A stretch of 64,000 nucleotides of DNA from Desulfobacteraceae bacterium. GTDB lineage: Bacteria; Desulfobacterota; Desulfobacteria; Desulfobacterales; UBA5852. Of this stretch, positions 24,229 to 33,766 are shown piece after piece. Both the position numbers and the translations under genes were made by a program. The DNA is taken from contig JABZFP010000015.1 of the NCBI GenBank assembly GCA_014237395.1, positions 62,001 to 126,000 of the forward strand, written 5' to 3'. Position 1 is the first letter of the stretch, and every line of letters starts with the position of its first letter. The notes beneath the pieces were generated by a model. That model saw nothing but the letters and a program-made list of their open reading frames with translations. It made no database searches and was not told the origin of the DNA.

Positions 24229-26352
24229 TCATGGTTCCGGCAGGACCAGGCTGTAGTCCTGGATATCGCGGCCTTCGATCAGAAGCGCCTCGGCGTGATC
24301 GGGAAATACCCCGGTAATCTGCAAACGCCCGACACGTTCGCCGGTCAGAAAAAACTGCTGGTTGTTGAGGCCGTCGATGATCTGGCTGTTATAGACGGTT
24401 AAAATATTTCCAGGTACCAGGCCGGTATCGGTTCCGGCGGACAGGGTAATGCGGGCCCCGTCAATGCCGGTGACAAAAGCGCGCCAGGGCTGGTCATCGA
24501 GAACGTCGCAGACCAATTCACTCATTTTTGCGGCAATGCTACCCAGGGCGATTTGCACGAACACCGTGTCTTCGTTGCGGAGCTTGCCCTCGCTGCCGGG
24601 TTCCAATTCATCCACTTCCATCTCGTGCACCAGGGTTTTATCGAGCAGTTTGGTACCGGTTTCAGCATCGTAGACTTCCACCAGAATGGCCACCCGCAAA
24701 GACCCTTCCGGTTCTTTGTACCACAGGACACCGCTGATTTCATTGGCGAGTCGGATATCGACGATCGATCCTGTCACCACGGCATTGATGCCGTTGAAGC
24801 GGGCGAGGGTAATCAATTCAAAACTGTTCAAGCGTCCAAACTGGTCGCGCGACAGTTGGGTCAGGGCTTCAGGGAAACGGGGGTCACCGCTCTGGACCAT
24901 GTGAACGCTGCGGCTGCATTCATCCATGAAGGCCGGCCACAGCCGCTCTTCGAAAAATGATTTGATTTCCGGGCTGACCGATGTTGATCGGGTGGTAAAC
25001 CCCAGGAAAGCCACTTGTTTTTTCAGCTTGCGCTTGGATATTTCCACCTCTTCCCGTTGCAACGGCGGCGGGGCCATTTCGGCGAGCGGTTCCCGGCTCT
25101 CGGTCACGCTGGCCATCGCCACAGGCGGCTCCTGCGCCGTCACTTCAGCCGCAGCGGTTGCTTCCGCCGGGGATGGCTGGTCGTCTCGCGCGGCGGCGAC
25201 AGTGGACGTCTCTTCTTCCTGGAGGGGCGAGTCCAGTTCTTCCGCAACGGCGCCCTCCACCGGCGTCTCGGGTAAATCTTCTTCAATAATAGCGGTATCG
25301 TCAGCTGTGGCAGCCGCTTCCGGTTCGGCATCGCGCGGGGAAGAATCTTGGACAGCGGCCTCTGCAACGTCGGCGGATGCCGTCGTTGCGGTCTCAGGCG
25401 CGGCGGCGGGCGCCGAAGCATCCACAGCCGTTTCTGCCGGAACCGGCACCGCAACGGCAACCGCTTCGGCCGGCGGTTCCGACACGATGGCTTGGTCGGC
25501 TGCCGGTTGGCGCACGGAAGCCTCGGTTTCAGTGGTTTCCGTAACCTTTTGTTCAGCAGCGCCGTCGGACACTGCCGAGGCCTCGTCCGATGGGGTGCCG
25601 GTCTTGTCCGTCTCGGAAACGGCCGCCATATCCACCGGCGCCGCATCAAGCGTTTCAGCCGTTTCCGCTTCAACCGGAGCCGCTTCCGCGGCGGTCGGCA
25701 CATCGTCTTCACGTGCCAAAACCGGGGCTTCCTCCGGGGCTGCCAGAGCAGGGGCCGCCCCCCCCTCATCGGATCTGAACATGAAATAGGTGCCGGCAAC
25801 AGGGAGGTAAAGTGTCTTGAGAATGTCATGCACCAGATAGACAGGGGTTTTCATGACCGTCGCAATACCGGCATTGTAAGCCACACTGCCCGCATAGGAA
25901 CCCGTCTGGTGATCCGGCGAGGCCTCCCCAGGCGTAGCCGTCATTTTGCGGTAGGGAATCATTACATCGACCAGGCCGGCATCCACCGCGTTGAAATTGA
26001 ATGTTTCGCGGCCTTCGTCCACCATTTCACAGGCATAAGCAATCCGTCCACCTTCGCCTTCGACGGTTGTGGCGGTGCTGCGCTCGGGGTAATGCGTTCC
26101 CCCCTGGGGCTGATAGAGGACTTCCAGCGTCCTGAAATGCAAATAATAGGGATGACGTTCGCCCTGGATGCGATCGGCATAGGGGTCGCAGCGCGTTTCT
26201 CCCAAAGCGCCGGCCATGCCCGGATCGCCGAAATACCAGCTTTTGAAATCTTTTTCCTCGCTGAGATTAAAAAAACAACCCGAGGTCGCCAAAACCAACC
26301 CCATGGCCACCAGCAGCAACATGCAACGTTTGTTAGAACGTTTTAAACCCAT
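24229..26352 (-). CDS. Large lipoprotein with CsgG/FlgT-like C-terminal half
   Basis: A 707-residue lipoprotein: signal peptide with lipobox (VLATSGC). Residues ~30-190 form an N-terminal domain with several Tyr and Cys. A ~230-residue Ala/Glu/Thr/Val-rich linker follows. Residues ~440-600 resemble the CsgG-like fold ([56 protein letters not shown]). A last domain resembles the FlgT C-terminus ([18 protein letters not shown]). It would sit in the outer membrane facing the periplasm. CsgG-like proteins form or regulate envelope assemblies; here the partner is unknown. The low-complexity linker probably spans the periplasm. Confidence 0.75.
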   Translation of the reverse strand: MGLKRSNKRCMLLLVAMGLVLATSGCFFNLSEEKDFKSWYFGDPGMAGALGETRCDPYADRIQGERHPYYLHFRTLEVLYQPQGGTHYPERSTATTVEGEGGRIAYACEMVDEGRETFNFNAVDAGLVDVMIPYRKMTATPGEASPDHQTGSYAGSVAYNAGIATVMKTPVYLVHDILKTLYLPVAGTYFMFRSDEGGAAPALAAPEEAPVLAREDDVPTAAEAAPVEAETAETLDAAPVDMAAVSETDKTGTPSDEASAVSDGAAEQKVTETTETEASVRQPAADQAIVSEPPAEAVAVAVPVPAETAVDASAPAAAPETATTASADVAEAAVQDSSPRDAEPEAAATADDTAIIEEDLPETPVEGAVAEELDSPLQEEETSTVAAARDDQPSPAEATAAAEVTAQEPPVAMASVTESREPLAEMAPPPLQREEVEISKRKLKKQVAFLGFTTRSTSVSPEIKSFFEERLWPAFMDECSRSVHMVQSGDPRFPEALTQLSRDQFGRLNSFELITLARFNGINAVVTGSIVDIRLANEISGVLWYKEPEGSLRVAILVEVYDAETGTKLLDKTLVHEMEVDELEPGSEGKLRNEDTVFVQIALGSIAAKMSELVCDVLDDQPWRAFVTGIDGARITLSAGTDTGLVPGNILTVYNSQIIDGLNNQQFFLTGERVGRLQITGVFPDHAEALLIEGRDIQDYSLVLPEP

Positions 26353-26450
26353 TCCCTGTTCCCCGGCGCTTGTAAATTATCGACCGCGCCCAAGCCATAA
26401 TGCTCAAGGTCGGAATATGGCCCTGATATCACTTTATGCGATGCAAGATC

Positions 26451-26498
26451 CATTGAAATTGGCGGTAGTTCTATACCGCCGGCACTAAAATTTCAATG
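26451..26498. repeat. Nested inverted repeat, two-level hairpin
   Basis: Outer arms CATTGAAATT (26451-26460) and AATTTCAATG (26489-26498) are perfect over 10 bases. Inner arms GGCGGTA (26461-26467) and TACCGCC (26474-26480) are perfect over 7 and stack directly on the outer stem, with an 8-base bulge on one side only. It lies between the divergent lipoprotein and 58-aa genes. T-rich sequence on the plus side (TTTTGATTTTT) gives it some terminator character. Confidence 0.6.
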
Positions 26499-26620
26499 CT
26501 TTTGATTTTTGGGGCACTTGCGGACAGGATGCATGGGCCGGGGAAACGGCCTTGACAGGAAAAGGACCTTCATGCTTTAGCACTATCAACCATCAACACC
26601 TTGCAACAAGGAAAAGCGGC

Positions 26621-26797
26621 ATGGCGTCCATCGATGAACAAATTCTGCGCGCGGCCAAGGAGATCGTCGTTAAATTCATAGAAGCCGGGCGTGTCTCACC
26701 CGCCGGATTTCCCGAAACCTTCCAGACGATTTACGACACCATCGACCAAACCGTCCGAAAAGCCCCCCAGGCCGACAAGGCGGATCTTTCGCAATAG
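26621..26797 (+). CDS. Small helical hypothetical protein (58 aa)
   Basis: The ATG at 26621 is preceded by AAGGAAAAG. The product is a compact helical protein (DEQILRAAKEIVVKFIEAGRVSP, then FPETFQTIYDTIDQTVRKAPQ). It looks like short proteins I recall as widespread in deltaproteobacteria and of unknown role. It has no membrane segment or Cys. It is monocistronic, between a hairpin and the fad terminator. Confidence 0.6.
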   Translation: MASIDEQILRAAKEIVVKFIEAGRVSPAGFPETFQTIYDTIDQTVRKAPQADKADLSQ

Positions 26798-26827
26798 CAT
26801 CGCCCGCCATCGACTATCACCCCCACG

Positions 26828-26886
26828 AAATCAAAAAGAACCGGCCATGCGAATCGACCGTTGAAAGGTCGCGACCGCATGGCCGG
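26828..26886 (-). terminator. Terminator of the fad operon
   Basis: CCGGCCATGCG (26841-26851) pairs perfectly with CGCATGGCCGG (26876-26886). An inner stem CGACC/GGTCG closes the loop. On the minus strand the hairpin is followed by TTCTTTTTGATTT. It lies 71 bases past the fadA stop, and also faces the 58-aa gene from the other side. Confidence 0.75.
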
Positions 26887-26957
26887 CGATGATGACGCTA
26901 AAAGGAAGAAACCCACCGGATAGGCGGCGTTACCACCACCCGGCAGGCAAGCGTGAT

Positions 26958-28142
26958 CTAGTCACACAGCTCAAATAGAGCCGCCGCCCCCATTCCGCCG
27001 CCGATGCACATGGATTCCACGCCATACTTCACACCGCGGTCCTTCATGTTGCGCAGCAGCGTGGCGCATAGTTTGGCACCGGTGCAGCCCAGGGGATGCC
27101 CCAAAGCGATAGCCCCGCCATTGACATTGATCTTGTCCATGTCGTTTTCAAGGCCGAGTTGTCGTATGCAGTAGATGGCCTGGGAAGCAAAGGCCTCGTT
27201 GATTTCAAACAGACCAATGTCCTTGATGTCCATGCCAGCGATCTTCAACAATTTGGGAATGGCATAGGCCGGACCGACCCCCATTTCGTCGGCACCACAA
27301 CCGACCGTGGTGTAGCATTTCAGCTTGGCCACCGGCTGCACACCCAGTTCTTTAACCATGTTCTCACTCATGATCACACTAGCGGCGGCGCCGTCGGTGG
27401 TCTGGGAGGAATTTCCGGCCGTAACGGAGCCGTTTACAGCGAAGACCGCCCGCAGCTTGTTCAGGCCTTCTATGGTCGTGGTCGCACGAACACCGTCATC
27501 AAAGTCCTGCAGAAAGGTTTCCTTCTGGTAGGTGCCCTTGTCGGTCAGAACGTATTTGGCGGCCGGTGTCGGAACGATTTCGGTGTAGGCCCCGTTTTTC
27601 TGGGCTTCGGCGGCCTTCATCTGAGAATGATAGGCAAATTCGTCCTGGGCCTCACGGGAGACATCATAACGATTGGCCACGTTTTCAGCCGTAATGCCCA
27701 TCGAGGCATACAGGTCCGCCTGGGTGCGGGTATACTCAGGATGAGGGCGCGGCAGGTTGCCGCCCATGGGAACGTAGGTCATGGATTCCACACCGCCGCC
27801 GATGGTAATATCGGACCAGCCGGCCATGACGCGCAATGACGCCAGGGCAATGGCTTCCAGACCGGACGAGCAGAAGCGATTGACGGTGGCCCCGGAAACC
27901 GTCTCGGGAAAACCGGCAATCTGGCCGGCAATCCGGCCGATGTTCAGCCCCTGTTCCGCTTCGGGAAAAGAACAGCCGACCATCAGGTCATCCACCTTGT
28001 CGAATTCCAGGTTGGTAGTCTTTTCCACAGCGGATTTCAGAATAAAGGACAGCAGGTCCTCGGGTCGTGTATCTTTGAACGCCCCTTTGCCCCTTCGGCA
28101 ACCAGGGGTTCGCACGGATGTAACGATATAGGCATCTCTCAT
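26958..28142 (-). CDS. fadA: Acetyl-CoA acyltransferase (thiolase)
   Basis: A 394-residue thiolase. The nucleophilic Cys lies in [12 protein letters not shown]. The C-terminal His motif is [16 protein letters not shown], and the second catalytic Cys is in [12 protein letters not shown]. It cleaves 3-ketoacyl-CoA in beta-oxidation, or condenses acetyl-CoA in the reverse direction. AAGGAGG precedes the ATG. It lies 40 bases behind the multifunctional FadB/FadN-like gene. Confidence 0.95.
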   Translation of the reverse strand: MRDAYIVTSVRTPGCRRGKGAFKDTRPEDLLSFILKSAVEKTTNLEFDKVDDLMVGCSFPEAEQGLNIGRIAGQIAGFPETVSGATVNRFCSSGLEAIALASLRVMAGWSDITIGGGVESMTYVPMGGNLPRPHPEYTRTQADLYASMGITAENVANRYDVSREAQDEFAYHSQMKAAEAQKNGAYTEIVPTPAAKYVLTDKGTYQKETFLQDFDDGVRATTTIEGLNKLRAVFAVNGSVTAGNSSQTTDGAAASVIMSENMVKELGVQPVAKLKCYTTVGCGADEMGVGPAYAIPKLLKIAGMDIKDIGLFEINEAFASQAIYCIRQLGLENDMDKINVNGGAIALGHPLGCTGAKLCATLLRNMKDRGVKYGVESMCIGGGMGAAALFELCD

Positions 28143-28182
28143 GTTTGGTTCCTCCTTAAAATAATACGTCCGGGTTGCCGGA

Positions 28183-30588
28183 TTAATTGCGCAGGGGTTT
28201 GCCCGTCTTCAGCATGTGCTCGATGCGGGCCAACGTTTTTTCCTGTTTCAGAAAGTCGATAAACGCTTCGCGCTCGAGGTTGAGGATCACTTCCTCGTCG
28301 ACTTCACTATTGGTGCGGACATCGCCGCCCCCCACTACCGTGGCAATCCGCCGGGCCAGGAAGGCGTCGTACTCCGAAACATAACCGGCGCTTTGCATGT
28401 TGAATATCTCACCGTTTACCATACCTTCGGCCGCGGCACCGAGAACTTTCAGCTTCTTCTTGGCCGGCGGCGCATAACCGGCATCCGCCATACGCAACAC
28501 TTCTTTCTTGGCTTCGCCGATCAACAGATCGCGATTGAAAACAATGCGATCCTGGGGACCGAGGAACCCGGCGGCGCGGGCCTGGGCGGCCGACATGGAA
28601 ACCTTGGCGGTCGCAATGTTCATGAAAGTCGGGATGAAGAATTTGGACAGGTCAACATCTTTCACATGCGACGGAATGGCGTTGACCGCTTTTTTCCAGA
28701 GGTTCTTGCAGCCGCCACCGCCGGGCAGAAGCCCAACCCCGATTTCCACCAGCCCCATATAGAGTTCGGCATGGGCCACGATACGGTCGGCCGCCAAACA
28801 CACTTCGCATCCGCCCCCCAGAGCCAAACCATAGGGTGCCGCCACGACGGGAAAGGGGCTGAAGGTCTCGCGTTGTACAACGGCGTGGAGGGCCCTGATC
28901 ATCTGGTCGACTTCATCGAGACGATTGGTTTTGGCGGCCGTCCCCACCTGTACCAGATCGGCCCCCGCCGAAAAGGCGCCGGGCATGCCGCCGGCCTGAT
29001 TACCGATAACCAGTCCCACGCCGTTTTCGTCGACATAGTCCATGGCCTCATCCATGAACTGGATGATTTCAGCATTCAGGGCATTCATCTTGGTATGGAA
29101 CTCACAGCAGAAAACACCGTCACCGAGATCCACCAGCGAAGCGGAATCACAGGTTTTGACCAGCTTGCCGGAACCCTTGAGCGCCGCCAGGGAGATGTTG
29201 CTTTCACTCACGACAACTTCTTTATAGCCCTTGGTGTCGAAATCATAGAAGGACACCTTGCCGTTTTCCGTCTTGTAGAAAGACGTGACGCCCGCCGCCA
29301 GCATGTCTTTGACCTTGGCGGGGACCGTCAGGCCGTCTGTTTCCATCTTGGCCACGGATTCCTTGAGGCCGATAGCATCCCAGGTTTCGAAAGGGCCCAT
29401 TTCAAAATTGTAGCCCCATTTCATGGCATTGTCGATTTCGACGATGGTGTCGGAAATCTCGGGAATACGGTTGGCGGCGTAGATCATTCCGTTGGCCACC
29501 ACTTTCCAGGCAAACCGCGCCCCTTTGTCATCGCCGTATACAATCGTCCGGATTTTCTCGGTCAGCGTTTTCGCTTTTTTGGCCTCGGCCAGACAAGGGA
29601 AATCGACTTTTTGCCAATCCTCGTATTCCAGCGTTTCCGGATTGATGACCTTACGGACTTTCTTCCATTCCGGCGTCAAATCAGTTTTATAGAAACCCGC
29701 CTGGGTTTTTTTGCCCAGCAGTTTCTTTTCGATCATCTGGTTGACAAACTCCGGGACGACGAAATCCTTCTTTTCTTCTTCGTCCGTGACCAATTCGAAG
29801 CTGTTGCGGGCCACATGCCCCATGGTGTCCAGACCGACCAGATCCGACGTTTTGAACATGGCCGTCTTGGGCCGCCCCAAAGCCGGTCCGAACAGGGCAT
29901 CCACCTCCTGGATGCTCAGCCCCTCTTCCACCATCAGCTGCATGGATTTAACCATGCCCTGGACCCCGATGCGGTTGCCCACGAAGTTGGGGGTGTCCTT
30001 GGCCCAGACGATGCCCTTGCCGAGAATGCGTTCGCCGAAATCCGCCATGAAGCAGAGGAGGTCCTTATCGGTTTCCTCTCCGGGAATGATTTCCAGCAGG
30101 TGCATGTAACGAACCGGGTTGAAAAAATGGGTCCCGAGGAAATGCTTGCGAAAATCTTCGCTGAGTCCTTCCGACATGGCCTTGAGTGGGATGCCCGACG
30201 TGTTGGACGAAACGACCGTGCCGGCTTTGCGAACCTTGTCGATGCGGGCGAAAAGGTCTTGTTTGACCTTTAGATTTTCGACGACGACTTCCACGATCCA
30301 ATCACAGTCCGCCAATTGGTCGAAGTCATCCTCCAGGTTGCCGATGGAGATCAGCCCGATATCCTTCTTCTGCATCAGCAACGCCGGCTGAATCGTCAAA
30401 AGATTATCATACCCGGCCTTGACCATCCGGTTGCGGGCCTTGGGATCTTTTTTTTCCTCTTCGGTCAAATCAAAGGGGACAATGTCCAGCATCAGTGTCT
30501 TGATTCCTGCACTGGCCAGCAGCGCGGCAATACCGCCACCCATGACACCGGAGCCGATGACCGCGGCCTTTCTGATCTTTCTCACCAT
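28183..30588 (-). CDS. fadN: 3-hydroxyacyl-CoA dehydrogenase / enoyl-CoA hydratase (FadN-like)
   Basis: An 801-residue bifunctional enzyme in which the dehydrogenase comes first and the crotonase last, the order seen in FadN rather than E. coli FadB. The NAD-binding motif is AAVIGSGVMGGGIAALLASAG near the N-terminus. THFFNPVRYMHLLEIIPG and NFVGNRIG are dehydrogenase motifs. Residues ~500-700 are crotonase-like (GAFSAGADL; APYGLALGGGCEVCLAADRIVA; GLLPGGGG). AGGGAGGT fixes the ATG at 30588; a longer in-frame start lacks a site. With FadA it completes the last three steps of beta-oxidation. It is the first gene of the operon. Confidence 0.93.
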   Translation of the reverse strand: MVRKIRKAAVIGSGVMGGGIAALLASAGIKTLMLDIVPFDLTEEEKKDPKARNRMVKAGYDNLLTIQPALLMQKKDIGLISIGNLEDDFDQLADCDWIVEVVVENLKVKQDLFARIDKVRKAGTVVSSNTSGIPLKAMSEGLSEDFRKHFLGTHFFNPVRYMHLLEIIPGEETDKDLLCFMADFGERILGKGIVWAKDTPNFVGNRIGVQGMVKSMQLMVEEGLSIQEVDALFGPALGRPKTAMFKTSDLVGLDTMGHVARNSFELVTDEEEKKDFVVPEFVNQMIEKKLLGKKTQAGFYKTDLTPEWKKVRKVINPETLEYEDWQKVDFPCLAEAKKAKTLTEKIRTIVYGDDKGARFAWKVVANGMIYAANRIPEISDTIVEIDNAMKWGYNFEMGPFETWDAIGLKESVAKMETDGLTVPAKVKDMLAAGVTSFYKTENGKVSFYDFDTKGYKEVVVSESNISLAALKGSGKLVKTCDSASLVDLGDGVFCCEFHTKMNALNAEIIQFMDEAMDYVDENGVGLVIGNQAGGMPGAFSAGADLVQVGTAAKTNRLDEVDQMIRALHAVVQRETFSPFPVVAAPYGLALGGGCEVCLAADRIVAHAELYMGLVEIGVGLLPGGGGCKNLWKKAVNAIPSHVKDVDLSKFFIPTFMNIATAKVSMSAAQARAAGFLGPQDRIVFNRDLLIGEAKKEVLRMADAGYAPPAKKKLKVLGAAAEGMVNGEIFNMQSAGYVSEYDAFLARRIATVVGGGDVRTNSEVDEEVILNLEREAFIDFLKQEKTLARIEHMLKTGKPLRN

Positions 30589-30621
30589 GTTTACCTCCCT
30601 AATTATAAAGGAAACTGAATA

Positions 30622-30635
30622 TGAATGGGTATTCA
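30622..30635. promoter_or_regulatory. Palindromic operator candidate, copy 1
   Basis: TGAAT-GGGT-ATTCA, overlapping the predicted fadN transcription start just below the -10. This is the copy best placed to repress the operon. Confidence 0.6.
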
Positions 30636-30638
30636 CTA

Positions 30639-30667
30639 AAACTATCTGTCTTGATCCTTCCTGTCAA
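30639..30667 (-). promoter_or_regulatory. Promoter of the fad operon
   Basis: On the minus strand TTGACA (30667-30662), a 17-base spacer and TAGTTT (30644-30639). It gives a ~45-base leader to fadN. The -10 is weak, in keeping with a controlled promoter. Confidence 0.5.
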
Positions 30668-30803
30668 GCTATAATATTTTTCGATAATATTTCACAAAAA
30701 GATATTTATTTATATATTTATCAGTATTTTATATTATTTTTTTTAGCCAAACGAATCACGGGCAGGTCCTTTTAGACCATCCTGGTGGATAATTTTTATA
30801 AAA

Positions 30804-30817
30804 TGAATATTTATTCA
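30804..30817. promoter_or_regulatory. Palindromic operator candidate, copy 2
   Basis: TGAAT-ATTT-ATTCA, extended by one more pair on each side (A...T). It sits 182 bases upstream of copy 1 in AT-rich DNA. Confidence 0.5.
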
Positions 30818-31009
30818 TCCTCCAAGGGGACACCTGTTTCATCTGAAAAAAACAATTAAAAGGTTCAATTTCAGATATTTTCAACGAGAAAACCTTTTCA
30901 CGCAAAATCGTATTCGACATGAATTTGTATCCATTACCGAAAATAAAGCGGGCAGCCCGTGATGATAGGCATGTGTTTCAATTGGGGTATCGAGGAATGG
31001 ATCAACAGA

Positions 31010-31023
31010 TGAATATAAATTCA
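31010..31023. promoter_or_regulatory. Palindromic operator candidate, copy 3
   Basis: TGAAT-ATAA-ATTCA, 206 bases from copy 2 and near the 3' end of the next upstream gene. The region 30589-31090 holds no gene that I can support: only the promoter and the three palindromes. Confidence 0.45.
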
Positions 31024-31090
31024 GGATTCATCCTTATGACAGATCGCGCAAACCGTGAAAATGGAAATTTTGGTCCACCGGCAGCTGCCG

Positions 31091-32203
31091 TCACTCAATG
31101 GATTGAAACGTCCTCATGAACCGTCGATCGATAAAATCTTTCACGATGAACGCCGGTCGACCGCCGAAGGTCAGCCACCGTTTGTGGAGCACACCGGTGC
31201 GATCTCCCAGATTGAAAATCAAGAGATAATCGCCTCCCGGATCGAAAGCTTGCAGATCATTTCCCTCGAGGGCGGCTTTCAGGTTATGATAAAGTACCGG
31301 ATTCTCGCGAACCGCGTAAACCCCTACCTTGTCCATGGGGCGATCTTCAAAATAGATGCAGTCCCCGCCGCCGAACAGGTTGGGATAGGCCGTGCTCTGC
31401 AAGAACCGGTTGACCCGCAGGCCGCCATCGGGACCGGTGGGCAGTCCGGAGGCTTCAAAGATTGGCGAGGGCACCACACCCAGCGCCAGAAAAACAAGAT
31501 CCGCGGCATGGGCTTGACCGGAACGCATGTGAATATCATCGGACTTGATCGCCGCCACGTAATCATTCGCAATGATACGAACACCCCGCCGCTTCAGATC
31601 ACGTTCAACGCGCATGCGCACGGGTTCCGGGAATCGGTCCATGAGGCGGCGCCCTGAAAAAATGGTAATGGAAGGGGCGTGCCCCCCGCTTTCCCGTGCC
31701 AGTTGTAAAAGATTTCCGGATATTTCCGCTGCCGATGGGCCGCCGCCCACGATTCCCACCTCAACCGTCTTCTGCGAAACCATATCGACAAACCGTTTTT
31801 GGGCCTCCAAGAGCCGTTCAATCGGTTTCACCAGAAAAAGATCCTGGTCCTCGTCCGCCACGATCGTCGTCGGCACATAGCTCCCGGCGTTGAAGGAAAG
31901 CACATCGTACGTCAGCGCCTGTCCAGATTCTGTAAACACCGTTTTGGCATCGGGATCGATACGGATGGCTTTATCCCTGATGAACTTTCCGCCCTGCTTT
32001 TCGACGACATGCCGGGTGGCAAAACGGATATCATCGGGTGAATAGGTTCCCCCCAGCATCCCCGGTCCCATGCCGGAATAATAATGGTAATCCGACGGCT
32101 GGATCACGGTCACCTGGTGCCCGGCGGCAACCACTTCATGGATTTTCGACAAGGTCACCATGTGAGCGTGTCCGCCGCCCACCAGCACTAAATGCTTTCC
32201 CAT
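31091..32203 (-). CDS. FAD-dependent oxidoreductase of the SelD-N / NDH-2-like type
   Basis: A 370-residue pyridine nucleotide-disulfide-like flavoprotein. The FAD motif is at the very N-terminus (HLVLVGGGHAHMVTLSKI), a second dinucleotide motif is at ~150 (VEVGIVGGGPSAAEISG), and the C-terminal FAD contact is NLFGGGDCIYFEDRP. The HAH sequence after GGG matches the TIGR03169 family, found fused to or near selenide-water dikinase. No selD is next to it here. No redox CxxC pair is visible. AGGAGGGGG gives a strong start. Likely a membrane-associated quinone or thiol-linked dehydrogenase; the substrate is unknown. Confidence 0.85.
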   Translation of the reverse strand: MGKHLVLVGGGHAHMVTLSKIHEVVAAGHQVTVIQPSDYHYYSGMGPGMLGGTYSPDDIRFATRHVVEKQGGKFIRDKAIRIDPDAKTVFTESGQALTYDVLSFNAGSYVPTTIVADEDQDLFLVKPIERLLEAQKRFVDMVSQKTVEVGIVGGGPSAAEISGNLLQLARESGGHAPSITIFSGRRLMDRFPEPVRMRVERDLKRRGVRIIANDYVAAIKSDDIHMRSGQAHAADLVFLALGVVPSPIFEASGLPTGPDGGLRVNRFLQSTAYPNLFGGGDCIYFEDRPMDKVGVYAVRENPVLYHNLKAALEGNDLQAFDPGGDYLLIFNLGDRTGVLHKRWLTFGGRPAFIVKDFIDRRFMRTFQSIE

Positions 32204-32382
32204 ATCCCCCTCCTATAGCGCTCGAACTCTCCGCACCATTCCATTTCTATCCAAATGACCCTGTGCCTTCCGATTCATCATATCGAGAGAAATCCCCCAG
32301 GAGGAAATACCGCCGGTGACGGAAACAGAGATTCGTCATTTATACTCATCATCATTTGGGGATTTTCTCTTTAAACGGGAAC

Positions 32383-33492
32383 TCAAGAACGGTTCCCCAT
32401 ATAGTGCACCACCAATTTATCCCATTCATCCCCGGCGATGATCCTCAACAAAGCCCGGTTAATCTGTTCTTGCAGGGCACTGTTGGTGGGCATCGCCATC
32501 CCCAGGTAATACGGGTCGAAGGTGCCGAGCAAGACGGCCACAACACCGGCAAATTCCTTTTTAACCATGTATTTTAATACGGACTCATTAAAAACGAACG
32601 CATCGATTTCCTTCTGGACAAGCGCCTGCAAGCCGTCCCGGACATTTTCGTAGGGCTTGGCTGTGATGCCGTTTTCAGCCAAAAAGGCGACACCTTCTGA
32701 TCGCGCATACGCACCGACGCGAACATCCGGCAAATCCTCAAGGCCTCGGATCTTGCCGCCCAGTTCACCAACGGTCAAAGTGGTCGTGATCGCCGCCGTG
32801 AAACTGGCAAGCAGAAATATGGAAGAGAACATCCAGATCAAAGCGGTCAATCGCCCGCCAAGGGTTTTAGGCGCTTTGTCGCCATATCCCACCGTGGTCA
32901 AGGTGACCACCGCCCACCAGAAGCCATGGCCTGCCCCCTGCGCGATATTACCATGAAACTCGCTGTTCCGACGCCCTTCGAACAGCCACACGACGATACC
33001 TGCCAGCAGTGACAGCAGAAGCAAGAGACATAACATCAGCAGAATATCGGTGACGGCCAGGCGTCCGGCAAACCGGAGCAAGCGGGACCCTGATGCCTCC
33101 GCTGAAATCGCGATGGATAGCCCCGACCTGAAATACTGACGACTGAAGTCCAGGATGACCTCATTCGTCTCCGTGACCGCCAGGCCAGGGATAATATCGA
33201 TCTTTCCCGCTTGGGCGTCATCCAGCAGTGACTCGGCACGGGTGTATTCCCGGAATTCGTATTCGATCCCCAAATCCCGAGCCACCGCCCGCCATAAATC
33301 GATACTGAGACCTTCCCAATGGCCATCCCCCGCTTTTATGAGAAACGGCGGCATGTCCATGGTGCCCACCACCAGTTTGTCAGGGAAAACGTCCTCACTT
33401 TGGGCAATCGCATGGCAAGGCCCCAGAGCGGTCACCATCATCATGATTGCACCGACCAAACTGAGAATCGTAGGGTTTCGTTTACCAATCAT
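32383..33492 (-). CDS. Prokaryotic ionotropic glutamate receptor-like potassium channel
   Basis: A 369-residue protein. Signal peptide (~1-31), first ligand-binding lobe (~38-130, VVGTMDMPPFLI), transmembrane helix 1 (~147-171), pore loop with potassium filter TVGYGD (200-205), transmembrane helix 2 (~213-236), then the second lobe (~248-365). This is the M1-P-M2 order of the cyanobacterial GluR0 channel. In lobe 1 the motif is T-E-T-N-E (107-111), so Asn110 stands where amino-acid-binding receptors have the alpha-carboxylate-binding Arg. The ligand is therefore probably not a plain amino acid. It would be a ligand-gated potassium channel of the inner membrane with periplasmic ligand lobes. 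Confidence 0.9.
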   Translation of the reverse strand: MIGKRNPTILSLVGAIMMMVTALGPCHAIAQSEDVFPDKLVVGTMDMPPFLIKAGDGHWEGLSIDLWRAVARDLGIEYEFREYTRAESLLDDAQAGKIDIIPGLAVTETNEVILDFSRQYFRSGLSIAISAEASGSRLLRFAGRLAVTDILLMLCLLLLLSLLAGIVVWLFEGRRNSEFHGNIAQGAGHGFWWAVVTLTTVGYGDKAPKTLGGRLTALIWMFSSIFLLASFTAAITTTLTVGELGGKIRGLEDLPDVRVGAYARSEGVAFLAENGITAKPYENVRDGLQALVQKEIDAFVFNESVLKYMVKKEFAGVVAVLLGTFDPYYLGMAMPTNSALQEQINRALLRIIAGDEWDKLVVHYMGNRS

Positions 33493-33766
33493 GGTCGTCG
33501 CATCCTAACTTGAGACACTTCATATTCCGAGACAGTGCTCGTTTACCATTAGCAAACTTACGGTACACAATACAACCGGTGATTGCGATTTCACAGGGTA
33601 GGCGGTTAAACACGACCGAGAAGAACTTATCCAGGTCTAATATGGGTATCGTTTTGAATGTGGCGGACCAGAAAGCGCTTTCGATAAATCGTCACTTTGT
33701 TTTGCGACCGAATCACAATTCAAAACCGCTGCTGTTCTTCCTCCGGGCTGCCGAAGACGCAGCCGG

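Noticed and set aside
24926..25789. 287-codon plus-strand Ser/Ala-rich frame
   Set aside because: Mirror of the Ala/Glu linker of the CsgG-like lipoprotein.
28216..30273. 685-codon plus-strand open frame
   Set aside because: Antisense of fadN; the composition follows the complementary strand and there is no ribosome-binding site or family motif.
30919..31119. Small plus-strand frame (66 codons) in the fad upstream region
   Set aside because: No ribosome-binding site; it runs through operator copy 3 into the antisense of the flavoprotein gene.
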